Assembly: GCF_905147045.1 (NCBI RefSeq)
Contig: NC_065890.1
Location: 806,001 to 870,000, forward strand
DNA: 64,000 nt
Origin: Nymphalis io
Taxonomy: Eukaryota; Arthropoda; Insecta; Lepidoptera; Nymphalidae
Reading direction: 5' to 3'
Position 1 is the stretch's first letter; every line of letters starts with the position of its first letter. The notes below the pieces were generated by a model. It was not told the DNA's origin, searched no databases, and was given only the letters and a program-made list of their open reading frames with translations. This document shows, piece after piece, positions 1-11,910 of this stretch. The translations under genes were made by a program, and so were the position numbers.

Positions 1-1329
1 ACTTTTTATGTTTTATTAAAGTTGGTTTAAGCTAAAAATTTAGTTACTGTATTTTGTACATATTAACATGTTACAAATGTAATAGCTAAGAAGCTGGAGA
101 GCATTTCGGTGTATGATTTGATCATGTTTCTGATCGATAACGATTAAGATTCAGTGGGCCAATTCTACTAACAAATTGTCACTTTATGTCAATCGAATCG
201 AAGCGTGATCATATCCGTTTTACTATTGTTTAATTTAATTGTCGGCTATTGGCGTAAAAGTTAACAATTAAGATTGGTTTTGACATAACGATATATATTA
301 ACATCATATCGGTTCGGTTCCGACCTGAATAAATATAGAGTCAAAGTTGGATTGGAATTGCATCGGAAACGTATTGGAATCGTTATAGATTAGTCAAATT
401 CGGCCCCTGATCAATACGAATCAATCCAGTTTATTAAATTCCTATGTCACTGAATAATGAATATTAATATGTGAATTGACAATAATTACATTCACGACAT
501 TGTTTAATTTAAATTTATTTTTGATTTAATTTAATGGAATTTCATTTAAGGTGATTTAATCTAATTTTATTTTATATATTTGATTTAGTCTAATTTAATC
601 TAATTTATAATATGTAAAATCTGTAAAATATTATTATTGTAATTATTGTCTTTTTACTATTTATTTGTATTTATGATCTCTGTTTGGTCGAAATAAATGA
701 TTTTATTATTATTGTTATTACTACTGCGTTTTTGAGTCATAGTGCTTTAAATTTAAATAAAATAAAAAGGGAACTAAATTGTTTTCTCATGTCTGCCTCT
801 GACGCTTAAGTTCAACTCTATTAATTTTACAAACTCAAATCCAGCAATTGGGTATATAACGCCACCATGGCAAATACCACGTTAATTTATTATTTACTTT
901 ATTAAAATATTTTTGGTTAAACAAAAAACTACTTTACATTGCGAATTTATTTACTTGAGCTCGGCTCTGTGCGATACATATTATATAAGATTTTATATAA
1001 GATCATGAAGAATTATATAGCAAACTATTAAAGCTGACCTGATGCTGACTATCATCGAGAATGTTTGCGCTACGAGAAGGTTTATTTCCCCGCAACAGTA
1101 AGGGTGTTATTTTTTAAAATAAAAACAAACACATATATATTAGAAAATTTCATCTTTAATGATCTTAAAACTATGTTATAAATAAATTACATTTCTAATA
1201 TTTACATTATATGTTACACTGCAAACAACCATTCAAATTTTCTTTCAAAACAAATAAAAGATGTTTGGTATGACTTCATATTCATGCTATAATAGAGTTT
1301 GATTTGACTCTGAAGATGCGTCCATAAAT
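1..1329. other. AT-rich 3' flank of the maltase
   Basis: No coding exon, RNA gene or clear repeat seen. It is very AT-rich with short T/A runs. Its right edge should hold the maltase 3' UTR. Confidence 0.6.
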
Positions 1330-1405
1330 TTATGAAACAGGTTCGGCTTTCAGCACAATGGCTTCTCCTGGTGCCAGAGTGAGCTGCTCACCTTCAATCA
1401 CGTCA
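1330..1405 (-). CDS. maltase exon 9: C-terminus and stop
   Basis: Acceptor ttttag|TGACG. Encodes GDVIEGEQLTLAPGEAIVLK and ends in AEPVS and TAA (1332-1330). It is too short to stand out as an ORF; it was found by carrying the exon 8 phase forward. A minus-strand AATAAA at 1081-1086 could be the polyadenylation signal. Confidence 0.9.
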
Positions 1406-4400
1406 CTAAAATAATATTTAAATTCGTTATAATAGGAATACAAGCAAATGGATTATCTAACTAAATGAACATCTTAGTTTATATAAGTCGGCACTCCATT
1501 CCGTGTACCAATGTTCTTTGTTTAACCTAATCGGGGAATCTAAGATATTATATGCTAACTAACAAACATAATTTTTAAAATAAATGCTAAATGGAATTAT
1601 AAATACTAAATCTTTTGGAGATCTGATCATCAATTAAATACACTAATATATATTCACAGTTTATGTTATGTAATATACCTTCTCCTCAAAAAGAGGAGAG
1701 GAGGCCTTTAGCCCAGCAGTGGGACATTCACAGGCTGTTACGGAATATATTATATAATATTATCCCGGGTACCATAAAAATTTAGTATGATTTATAATAG
1801 ACCATTTTACTGATATGAATTTACGTACCCTTTTTTCCTAGTAGAATGTATGCTAGATATATAAACAGTTGCTGGTAGTTTAAGGTGCATGACTCTGTTG
1901 AGATTGATGACGTCAGAGTTATCGGCTACGTTGAACAGGAGCACTATCGTGTCATAAGTCCTCAGGTACCGCACTAAGTAAAGGGAGTGGTCTGATAAAG
2001 CTCTGATGCTGTATTCACCGTGTGACAATGCTTTCTCTTTGCGTAAAGCCGTCAGAGCTTGGTAAACCTAAAAAAAAGAGAAAGAAATATTATTTTTACT
2101 TTTGATTATATTTTACAATTTCGTAGTCCAGTAAACTTTGATATTTATTCTATACCTTAAAGTGACTTTGTGGATCCTCCTTCTGCTTAGCTAGATTGAT
2201 TTCTGGGTAATCCTCAGCGACAGGCAGCCATGTTTTATTCGCAGTGGAAAAGCCGGCGTTCGTTAAATTGTTCCAATGGTACGGTGTCCTAGCTGGATCT
2301 CGTGAATATAGAAGGTAGGTATCTTCGTCTCCTCGATTTATGGCCTCCACATCAACGGTGTCTTCCCAGCTCACGTAACCATCTCTCATACCGATTTCCT
2401 CGCCCTGATAGGTGACGGCTACACCAGGCAGCAGCATATTAAGAGAATTTAGCCCATCTACCATGTTTTCGCGGAACCGAGTGGGCATCCGATTATTGTC
2501 ATGATTACCGAACTGCAATCAGATTATTTCATTACATTAAATAATATTCACATATCAATAAAGGCAATATTATTGACGAAAATTTAAATCAATATAATTT
2601 AGGCCAATATATATGGGTGGTAGTGACCACTTACCAAATAGGTAGCTCGTTTGTCCATTCTATTTTATAAAAAAAAAATACGATTGAAATTTTTGCTCGA
2701 GATAGTCGGTGTAAGAAAGGCTACAGGTTAGGTATTCCGATCTATCATAATCATGTGATATCATGTGTCAAAGCTTGCGTAAGATAATATGCACTCACCA
2801 CCCAGTTTGGGGTTGCTCCATGTGGCATGTACGTCAGCCATCGAAGGATAATGTACACGAAATCTCTAGCAGTAGATCTGGAGGAGAGATCCGTGACAAA
2901 ATCAAAGTTAAATGGAAAATGTGCTCCAATCGCTCCCTTCTCGTTGCCATAGTATAGCATAGTCATGGAAACGTTGGCGTAACCCTCCGAAAAGAGCACT
3001 CTGAAACAAACATTACAACAAATCATGAAATATATTCGAAACAAACTTTGTGTTTGTCCTTTGGGCTTAAAAATAAAATTATGCATTATTGCACACCAAA
3101 TAATGAAAATAACATAACAGAGGTAAATGTAACGAAAGTATGTAAAGGGTGGTCTTATCGCTTAAATATTTTTCAGACGGCCTTTGGATGACTTGAAGAT
3201 GAATAAAGCGAATAGGTGAGAGGTGAACAAGAGTTGACATAAATTAAAATAAATATATATACACTACTCTATAATATACATAATATAATATACTTTCATA
3301 TGTTTTATAATATTAATAATAAAAAAACGAAGATATCGAAATATATTATGTTTTAATGAGAAATGTATACCACGATAATCTAACCAGAAGGATCAAAAAC
3401 ATCATCGGATAAAATTTGTTATAGTTTATAAGTAATATAAAGTAATAATATTGTTTCAAGTCTCTCTTAAGGTTTGGGATGCTCTGTTCTAATACTAACT
3501 TATATTTTCTTACTAAATTTTATTCAATACAACAACAAACTAAAGCTATTATTGTATGATTTATTATATAGAACCTTCAACTTTTTTTACTTGTGAAAGT
3601 TTTGAAGAAACCTAGTATCACTTTGAAGAGCGTGTCTAAGTTATAAGATCCTTATTAAAACTTTTGTCATTGACTGCTTTATCTTCATAACAAAGTTCTT
3701 CATATATAAGACTCTTAACTTACCGAGTGTCACCAGGGTGATCCTCCAGGTATCGATCTATGTAGTCTCTCCATTCATAAACGACGTCGTATAGTTCTAT
3801 CAGGTCTTTCGTGTACAGGGGTATTGTATAACCAAGTTGGTGCGGTTCAAACTGTATCTGTCCACTAAGGGGGTCGTCTGGGTATCTTCCCCCGTGATCA
3901 GCTGGATCTGCTTCTATTAAGTATGGAAGTGCGTCAACTCTGAATCCATCAACTCCTTTATCGAGCCAGAATTGCATGATGTTTATCATCTCCTGCCTCA
4001 CGGCTGGGTTTCTAAAATTAAAGTCTGCTTGTTGGATTGCGAATTGGTGAAGATAGTACTGCTGCCGTTCTTCTCTCCACTCCCATGTTGATCCACCAAA
4101 CTGACTTACCTGGAAATTGTTTAAATAATCCATTTTTTCAATGTATATAGATGAGAGATTTGGTCATGGCTTGAACAAAGACATTATGATCCACGAGGTA
4201 GTGTTGCATTTACAAAAGTCAGTAATCCAGCTAATGTTGACATCGATATTTGATTTATATGGCTAATTAAAAAAAAGAAAAAAAAAGTGATAGTACGCCG
4301 GCTGAAACTTTTTTCATAAATAGTTAATATCATACTGAGCTTAAAAAAGTCATCAGCTGCATCATGAAGGGGGCCATGCGTCAGCTGCTTGCATGAACTT

Positions 4401-7400
4401 GTATAAAAATATGTAAAATAAAGTCATAGTATCCAGCGGATGAAATTTTACTATATTATTGCTTAATTATTTCAATTAACCAAAATAATAATAAACTGCC
4501 TGGATAGCGGTGGAAAAACAGTCCTTGCTACGCTACTTCCTGACCAAATCTTTACTGCGACAGCTGATTGGTTCACTTATTAGTCATTCGAGATCTATTG
4601 AAAATGATGACAATCGATCGGCGTAAAATCATTACCTAAAATGCAACATTACCTCCCGGAACATTAATAATTTGCTTTAACTAAGAATTAGTATATATGA
4701 AAAAATATCATAGTTGCTGCTCTTCTCTAAATTATTGTTTTTTGTCTCGGAGGAAAACATTTAACAAATTATGAGAAATATACACGTTTATGCCAACTTT
4801 CTTTAGAGCTAATATTTACTGATTTATTTTTTTATTCACTCAGCGTTTATAACATCTAGATATGTATGTTATAAATATTTTACCCAGTTTGATGGTGGTA
4901 GTATATTACTAATATTGTTTGGGTCTATTCGACCATCCGCCCAAATGAAAAAGTCTTCGTAGCCTGGTTCTCTCGCCAATGATTTCTTGAAGTATTCCGA
5001 CTCATTGCTGGCATGATTCGGCACGAAATCCAAAAGTACCTTAATTCCTGTGAACATAAATTTTTTTTTAATGAAATTAATTTTGCACTTGAATCGAACC
5101 AATAATATTAATCAACTGATGTCAACGCAAAACAAATATAACACGTGAAAATATTAAGACAAGATATACCCGCGGAATTTGTACCCTGAGATACATATTA
5201 TATTTAAGTCTTTGCCAGAAGTAACTTCTACAATATGTGGAATTAATGCTTCTGTATTTTCCTACAGTCAACACGGAACTGGGTGTATATAAAAGTAGTC
5301 ATTATATCCACATTTATATATAAATGGAAACGTTTACATATAAATTTAAATAGATAATTATACATAATATGGGTCACAAAAACAAGAATAGCTTTATTCA
5401 AACATAATGAATGTTTCCGTTAATAATAATAATTACAACTTTAAATAGCATGGTTAGAATTTAAGTATGACTATGATTATGTTATGTTATGTAACAGTTA
5501 ATATTATGTATCAGTTAACCAACTTAACAATCACACCGACGCAGACCCGGATGTCTTGGGTTCAAATCCCAAGTCGGGCCAAGAAAATGCTATTGAGTTT
5601 TTCTATCATAAATTCTCAGTAGCAGTGCCTTGGAAAGCACGTAAAGCCAGTGCCTTGCGCCTATACTCTTTCCGGTCGTGTCGGATTGCCGTCCCATCGG
5701 ATTATGAGCTAGGGAATAGAGCGTGCATCTGTGATTTCACACACACTTGTGCACTATAATATCTCCTGCGCAGTTGACTAATCTCTCTTGAGATTGACCA
5801 CCATGGTCGAAATCGGTCTGGAGGACATTAAAATTATTATTATTATAAATATCTTAAGAATCAAAAGTAATGTGTTAATAGTAAGTGAACAGGAACCTAC
5901 TAGATTGGGACCACAATCGCTTGCAGATTATCGCCTGCGATTATGTTTTATTGGTACTTATCTGTACATTGAATGATTTATATAAAATTTATCATATTAT
6001 CAGCTTAAATACAGCACGAGATAATACGCGTGTTTTTAAAGTATAATTAATACTGTTTTTTTTTTTTTAATTTTGTTGTTATATGATAATGATAAAAAAT
6101 GTCGTTCGTTAAATTGTTATATTTTAATATGTGTTTTGTCTTCAAAATAAAAAACATTACGTTTTGCAATAACACATATTTACTTTCTATCGTTAAATAT
6201 CTACTCTTAAGAAAAAGGGTTTGGAGTCTATTATTATTAAGCTCCCAAATTGTATGCCTAGCTTGCAAGGCTGCAAACCTTTAAATTTACTGGTGGTACG
6301 GCTTTGTGCAAGGTCGTCTGGTTAGGTACCATCGACTCATCAGATATTCTACCGTTACACAGCAATACTTGTTATTGTTGTGTTCCGGTTTGAAGAGTGA
6401 GTAACCTAGTGTAATTTCAGGCACAAGGGACATAACATCTTTGTTCCCAAAGTTGGTGAAGAATTGACGATGTAAACGATAGTTAACATTTCTTACAATG
6501 CTAATATATATGGGCATTGGTGACCACTTACCGTCAAGTGACCCATTTGCTCATCTGCCTGCTTATTATATAAAAAAAACCCATGATTTTGGGTTCCAAT
6601 TTTGGGTCGACTAAAAGGTATTGGGTCTTTCACGGAATTATCACTAGCAGCCTCATGAGAGGAAATTGGTAGCATTACAGTCCGATATCCTAGAAAGGAA
6701 GACTTTTTGCGCTGCCTCTTTCTCTGGTCTTGATGGATTAGACGGGACCAGGTCATCCGACTATGAGAGTTAAGTTATTCCAATATGCTGTTCTACTGCA
6801 ATATACATGTACCGAAATTTCATCCCATACAGGTTTCCTCACGATGTATTTTCGAACATATTACTGTCTTACCTAATTCATGAGATCGGTTAAGAAGGAC
6901 ATGGAAGTCTTCCATGGTTCCATATTCATAGTGGATCTCGTAAAAGTTACTGATATCGTAACCGAAATCAACCATGGGTGACTCGAAGATTGGCGACATC
7001 CATATCGCGTCCACTCCTGCTTCAGCGAAATGCTCCAACTCTTGTGTGATACCTATAATATCAGAGAACATACTCAATTTAGTTTTATTAAACAATAAAT
7101 ATTAAATACTTATGTTAGTACTTTATAACTAGAAGGAAATGTCCTCTAAGTAAACGTAACGTTTCAAACGTAGCTGAAGCACTAACGAATCGATAATAAA
7201 TTAATATTTGTACATTGAAATAGTTGCGTAATTTAATTACTATTAACTTATTACCGCACTAATGTTAGTTTACCAATTTGTGATACATCCTTGGATTTCG
7301 CGTAATTTTGGTCACTGTTAACCTGATCCATTTAAATTAGACAGTTCCAATATATTTAAATATTTGAAACTAATTACCAATTACGTACGGACTTATTATT

Positions 7401-8491
7401 ATATATATATACATATATACATGTATTGCTTATATAACATATTCAAGACATTAAATCGACAGCTGTTATAAAAAACGTAATCTCATAGATATTATTTCGT
7501 TTATATTTTTCTTGATTTTGTATAAATACAGGAAACGATTACAGCATTCCGGTCTCTTATAATTATTCACAACATTTCTATACGAAGTCATTATTATGTT
7601 GTCGGTATATAATCACGGATGACGCTACCCATAATGACTCGGTTCTAATCGGAATCTAAGGCCAATTGAGCTACCATTAGCGGTAGCTATATTATTTCAC
7701 ACTGAACAAAATAGTACGTTATTTGTAATAATTTTGTTAGTGCGTGATGATACCGATAGATGGCGCTAATTAAGAAAAAAACAAGTTTCTGAATCGCGCT
7801 GGCTAGATGTTTATTACTGGGTATATTATAGTTTAGACATTATTATTTTTTTTACAAAGGTAACAGTTTTTAATTTCCCTTTCGATTTTATATTTACCTT
7901 TCAAATCACCGATGCCATCACCATTGCTGTCTTTAAACGAGCGAGGGTAGATTTGGTACAACACGCAGTGCTGCCACCAGTCTACCGGGATTAGCTCCGG
8001 TGGTGGTGGCGATGAATCCCTCGTCCACAGCACGGCCCATGTGATACCACCTAATTATACAATATCCTCATAAGTTATGGTACAATTATAAAAAGTAAAC
8101 TTAAGTTTTTTATGAAGACATTAATAAATATGTGCTTTTAACTATGTTAGTTTTTTCATGACATAAGTTTTGTATCTCATAGAAATCCAAACGTAACTTA
8201 ATTCCAACGATTATACACAAGTTTTTCAATTAATTTTATTAAAATAATGCAATAAGTTTATGTTCATCACGAACAACTAAACAGAACCTGTGTAATATCT
8301 CCTCAACAAGATACCGTGAGAGAAGTAAGTTTTTACTTACATATTTATGTTAGAAATTATAACAAAAATATTACGTTGCACATACGATCTTGAAAATTTG
8401 ACTGTCATCATATGAAGGAAAGTTTACCTGCAATTAACCCGAGTCCAACAAGAACAAGCACAGTGAGACCAAACACCTTCAACGACCCCAT
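1330..8491 (-). CDS. secreted maltase / alpha-glucosidase (GH13), nine exons
   Basis: Hydrolyses terminal alpha-1,4-glucosidic bonds of maltose or sucrose-like sugars; insect members act in the gut lumen, saliva or haemolymph. Coding exons: 8428-8491, 7898-8050, 6873-7052, 4884-5047, 3724-4109, 2799-3000, 2156-2512, 1829-2067, 1330-1405. They sum to 1821 nt (606 aa plus stop), every junction keeps frame and every intron is GT-AG. Seen: a hydrophobic signal peptide (about residues 1-21); DWWQHCVLYQIYPRSF near the N-terminus; region I LDFVPNH (139-144); QADFNF (214-219); nucleophile D246 in GFRVDAL; acid/base E321 in LFSEGY; stabiliser D388 in GNHDN; and QGEEIGM and DPARTPYHW further on. These are the conserved blocks of insect maltases. 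The length is typical. There is no C-terminal anchor, so it should be soluble. The substrate cannot be read from sequence. The reading is secure; the gene stands alone here, with no paralogue beside it. Confidence 0.96.
1680..1742 (+). mobile_element. SINE family B, 3' tail fragment
   Basis: Holds the family B tail (ggaggcctttagcccagcag, then gggacattcacaggctgtta) inside the last maltase intron. Confidence 0.8.
1829..2067 (-). CDS. maltase exon 8: C-terminal beta domain
   Basis: Acceptor tttag|GTTTA, donor AAGG|gtacgt. Encodes VYQALTALRKEKALSHGEY and a beta-rich segment with FNVADNSDVINL, matching the C-terminal domain of insect maltases. Confidence 0.93.
2156..2512 (-). CDS. maltase exon 7: transition-state stabiliser
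   Basis: Acceptor tgcag|TTCGG, donor AAG|gtatag. Encodes GNHDNNRMPTRF with Asp388, then LLPGVAVTYQGEEIGM and SRDPARTPYHW, all conserved in maltases. Confidence 0.95.
2602..2679 (+). mobile_element. SINE-like family A, 3' end fragment
   Basis: Degenerate copy of the family A end (gtgaccacttacc, ttgtccattctattttata) closing in a 9-A tail, in the maltase intron between exons 7 and 6. Confidence 0.75.
2799..3000 (-). CDS. maltase exon 6: acid/base glutamate
   Basis: Acceptor ttcag|AGTGC. The donor is taken as GTG|gtgagt, because this joins TPNWV to FGNHDN in frame, giving the standard NWVxGNHDN block. Encodes VLFSEGYANV with Glu321. Confidence 0.93.
3724..4109 (-). CDS. maltase exon 5: catalytic nucleophile
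   Basis: Acceptor tccag|GTAAG, donor CTCG|gtaagt. Encodes QFGGSTWEW, QADFNFRNP and DGFRVDALPYL with nucleophile Asp246, then the family's variable domain B/C segment up to HPGDTR. Confidence 0.96.
4884..5047 (-). CDS. maltase exon 4: region I
   Basis: Acceptor cacag|GAATT, donor TGG|gtaaaa. Encodes GIKVLLDFVPNHASNES, the conserved region I with Asp139 and His144, and ends inside the SNW|VSQFGG block, which is restored by splicing to exon 5. Confidence 0.95.
5537..5828 (+). mobile_element. SINE-like family D copy
   Basis: The head carries a box-B-like gggttcaaatccc. The body has cattct-cagtagcag, ggaaagcac, ccgtcccatcggattatgag and a tail with ctcttgagattgacc. The same blocks recur reversed at 19688-20006 and 31976-32165. 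It lies in the maltase intron between exons 4 and 3. Confidence 0.7.
6289..6579 (+). mobile_element. SINE-like family A, near full length
   Basis: Begins actggtggtacggctttgtg and ends in an A tail; the interior matches other A copies (ttgtgttccggtttgaag, ggcattggtgaccacttacc). It is diverged, so an old insertion in the maltase intron between exons 4 and 3. Confidence 0.8.
6873..7052 (-). CDS. maltase exon 3: barrel strands 2-3
   Basis: Acceptor tatag|GTATC, donor TTAG|gtaaga. Encodes GVDAIWMSPIFESP and DFGYDISNFY, the conserved substrate-pocket block. A fragment of SINE family B (about 6825-6856) lies in the intron only 16 bp past the donor. Confidence 0.95.
   Translation of the reverse strand, partial: VSHKSWSISLKQEWTRYGCRQSSSHPWLISVTISVTFTRSTMNMEPWKTSMSFLTDLMN
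7898..8050 (-). CDS. maltase exon 2: N-terminal strand of the catalytic barrel
   Basis: Acceptor aattag|GTGGT, donor AAAG|gtaaat. Encodes the short Pro-rich linker SSPPPPELIP, then DWWQHCVLYQIYPRSF and DSNGDGIGDLKG, the N-terminal block of GH13 maltases that includes the calcium-site-like loop. Confidence 0.95.
8428..8491 (-). CDS. maltase exon 1: start codon and signal peptide
   Basis: ATG at 8491-8489, followed by MGSLKVFGLTVLVLVGLGL, a classic signal peptide. The donor is CAG|gtaaac. The exon leaves one nucleotide for the next codon (phase 1). This start is chosen because the hydrophobic segment follows at once and the exon joins exon 2 in frame. Confidence 0.93.
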
Positions 8492-8555
8492 CGCGACTGG
8501 TCACTGGCGCGCGTTCCGCGAAATCACCACAACCGATTTCACGCTGAAGATTATG

Positions 8556-8605
8556 TTATCTTGATTAACATTTAACGTAATATAATAACGTAAGATCATT
8601 TTATA
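8556..8605 (-). promoter_or_regulatory. candidate maltase core promoter: TATA box and GATA site
   Basis: On the minus strand, TATAAAA (8605-8599) lies about 110 bp before the ATG and AGATAA (8561-8556) about 65 bp before it. GATA factors drive many insect gut enzymes, so the site suits a maltase, but both motifs are short and this is inference. Confidence 0.35.
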
Positions 8606-8606
8606 A

Positions 8607-10200
8607 CACACGCAGTTTATTATATTTCACGATTCAACTAGAAACCGATATGATTCAGTGGTTGGAACACGTGATATTTACTACCAAAGATTCCGGTTTG
8701 AAACCGGGCAAGAACAACTGAATTGTAATGGTCTCAATTTGATATTCATCTCGTGCTTTGAGTATAAGATTTTGATCTTTATATAAATAAATATCCCGCT
8801 TGTAATGCTCTTAATTTTTTTACTCTAGGACGATTTGAAATGTTTCGTGTGTCGGTATATATTTATAGTATATATTCGGCAAAGCTTTTACATTTCTATG
8901 GTTTCAACTCCACTGTGTATGTAACTGGCTTGATTAAATTCAAATGGAATTCGAATATAATACTTTCGTTGGTTTAGTAGCTATTTTATAAGGCTGCAGT
9001 TTCAAAGAGTCGGCTTCGAATCCCTAGTCGAGCGTATACAAAGTTATTGGATTTTCTGTCGTGTATTTTTCAGAAGCAGCTCATAAAGTTGTGTAAGTGT
9101 CGTGTAAGTGCTTACCATCACTTATATATATGGGCTCACTGTGTGTTGAGCACTTAAAATCAGGTGATTCTTTTATCATTTCGCGAACCTATGATAAACA
9201 TATTTAAAAAAAAAAAAACTTTTTTATCGAGCTATGTGTCCACTGGTATAGTTATCTATAAACAGAATTATACATTTCAATAGATAGATAGAAGAGATAA
9301 CTATTGACTAATCTGGTTATTTTTTTATCAGATCTTAAATTAAGTATTATTTTTATCAATGTAATTTATTTTTTTGATTTATAATTTCTTGTGTATAATT
9401 ATGAATATTAGTATTATTTTATTTATCTATCAATCAGCATCAACAGTAACGTTAGCAACTAAAATTCATAATTACAATAGTAAAGTTAATTAATAGCGTG
9501 TCTAAAGGCACAAGCTTCCTTTTATGTTTTTTTCTGTAAAAATAATTGCGATAATAATCTTATTATTTAATTAGTTACAGTAACAGCCTGTTGATGTCCC
9601 ACAGCTGGGCTAAGGCCTCCTTTCCCTTTTGAGTAGAAAGTTAGGAGCTTATTCCACCACACTGTTGGTGTTTTTTAGTAACCGACAGAGACAGAAAAAT
9701 AAAGATCATCGGTGTTCTTTCTTAAAAATTGCATAAATATAAATATGTATGTGGAGAACAGCACACACGAAGCCATTCATATATACATCGTTGGTGTATA
9801 TAGAATATTCTGAGACTATTTGGGCACTATAAACATACTATTAAATCCACTAAAATTTTGTTAGCGTCGTATGTAACATGGTCTGTGATATTATGATAAC
9901 TTGGGCTAATGAGACCGTTTGTTATTCTAAGTTACCGCTGATTGGCAACAGCTACCAGACTCAAGAATTCTTTAACGATCAATTAAATCGGTGCAAAGTA
10001 GTTCGTTTTTTATTGTAAAATATTATTAGTATGTATTTATGTAAAATATATTTAACATTTTCAGATATAAAGTCGATTTTCGCGTGTGTTTGTGCTGAAT
10101 TATAATCTATCTCATTTTAAGAAAACATAATGTTTTTTTGAAAGATATAAAAATTAAAAACGAAAGAAAATATTTTAGAATAAATAGAATTACATAACAT
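8607..10200. other. intergenic region upstream of the maltase
   Basis: No gene seen. It holds a diverged family B head (about 8648-8765), a family D-like fragment (about 8984-9200, with gcttcgaatccctagtcgag) and a reversed B tail at 9580-9672. Confidence 0.6.
9580..9672 (-). mobile_element. SINE family B, 3' tail fragment
   Basis: Reverse complement of the B tail: taacagcctgttgatgtccc, gctgggctaaggcctcc, ggagcttattccaccac. Confidence 0.8.
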
Positions 10201-10249
10201 CGTCCAATAGCAAAGCCGATATGGTAGCTTTTTATAATAAACGGAAGTA

Positions 10250-10440
10250 ATAGTACACCCGGCGTACGCGTATCACGTACGCGCCCGGAACGCGGGAGTT
10301 ATGTCTAATTTCTTTGTAAATGGGCGGAGGGTCACACTGTCAGAGGGTCGGAGGAGGCATTATCGAGGTCGCGGTCAGCGTGCTATCGACAACCCACGGT
10401 GATTAATTAACGACGTCGTGATTAATGTATTTCGCGAAAA
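10250..10440. promoter_or_regulatory. CpG-rich unique island
   Basis: A GC- and CpG-rich stretch in AT-rich surroundings, with a small inverted motif gcgtacg/cgtacgc near 10263-10283 and gattaatt/gacgtcgtgattaat near 10402-10426. It matches no repeat family here and no ORF is convincing. It could be a promoter/5' UTR (perhaps of the downstream CUB/LDLa gene) or a conserved noncoding element. Confidence 0.3.
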
Positions 10441-11700
10441 TAAAACAAACTTAATCAATTTCCGCTTTGCATTTCTCGTGAGTGTTTTAGGATGACCTCC
10501 CTCAAAAAATATGTTGAATATACATCGATAAAATTGAATAGCTTATAGCTTTAAAAACTTGAATTTAAAATACTTAAAATTCAATAATTCTATGAAAAAT
10601 ATACTATATTAATTAATTTTCGAATATACGGAAAAAAGACGATCAAGCGTCATTAATATTGAATAGTTACCATAGGTCTAATCACAAAAATCACACGTAT
10701 TTTTGTATTTATAGCTCATTTCGTGCTAGGAGGTAATAGAAAATATCGTGAGGAAACCTGCATGTGTAGGACGGCAATTTGCCATCCCACATAGCGCCCG
10801 CATGGAGCAGCGTAACTACCAAACCTTCTTCTCAAAATGATACTCAATGAAGTTGAGTATCATTTCTTCATTTACTTGCTGGAGATATCACTTAAATATA
10901 ATACTAGTAAAAGTTAAACCTTTTTTAAAGTATAAATAAATTCTGTCAATTAATATTTAATTAAAACATTGACGGTCAAAAATCGATTTCTAATTCCTAT
11001 CGAGAATTTTTTTATCTTGATTGTGACGTATGTCTGAGAATGTAAAACATTCGGTGCTGAAATTATAATATAAGATGTAAATATATAATGTAAGGACGGT
11101 TGTTTTCAATGAGGCACCTAACCTTTTCAAACCCTTAGGACCTTCATGTATTATTCCATGCATGACCACCATCAGATGTGGTAATTATTTGTTCCTTTCT
11201 GAATATTATATCAGTGGGATGACTATTCATTTTATCAATTAATTTTGCTATAATGAGCTCGGGTATAATGTGAGTTCTAAACAAAAGAGTATATCATTTT
11301 ATGTTTGTGTCGTGTTTTGGTCGTATTAATAATAAATATTCTCTTTATGTAGTCGAGATGGCTCATTAAAGACATTAAGTAATTGAAATTTCAATATGCA
11401 TAAAATTATGACAAAAGGAGGGGAGAATTTAGATCATACGCGATATATATATGTATATCTGTTGCCGCAAATACACCTTAGATGTTCAGAGCCGTTATTT
11501 GTACCTATATAATATTTATGTAAGTGTAGTATCAAAAGATAATAAAAAATATATCCCTTATTTAATAAGTCCTTTATTTTATTCCTCATATTTATTTACT
11601 AAAATGAACGATGAAAATAATTCGATAAAAGTTTAATTGAATTCGTTAAGAACATATATTTCATTGTGTTATTGGAAGAAGGTGTAATTTGACCGCAGTC
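10441..11700. other. intergenic, no gene seen
   Basis: AT-rich. Only a short family B fragment (about 10740-10850, atcgtgaggaaacctgcatg) was recognised. Confidence 0.6.
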
Positions 11701-11729
11701 TATTTTTAACCTACTGACATACTCGTAGT

Positions 11730-11910
11730 ATCGGTACGCGATGCGCTAAAATAAGTACGCGCAAACAGGAAGGTTCGTAGTCGTGGTTCGGCTACGACGT
11801 TACACTACGCCGTAGCGGGTGAACGGCCGGCGGCGTGGTGCAGCGGTCGATACCCTCGTTTCCCCCTACACCCGCTACTCCCTCCGCTCTACCCCGGCAG
11901 CCCCGTTTGA
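11730..11910. promoter_or_regulatory. second CpG-rich unique island
   Basis: Rich in CpG (cgtagcgggtgaacggccgg, cggcggcgtggtgcagcgg) followed by a C/T-rich stretch. No supported exon. It may be a promoter or conserved noncoding block. Confidence 0.3.
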
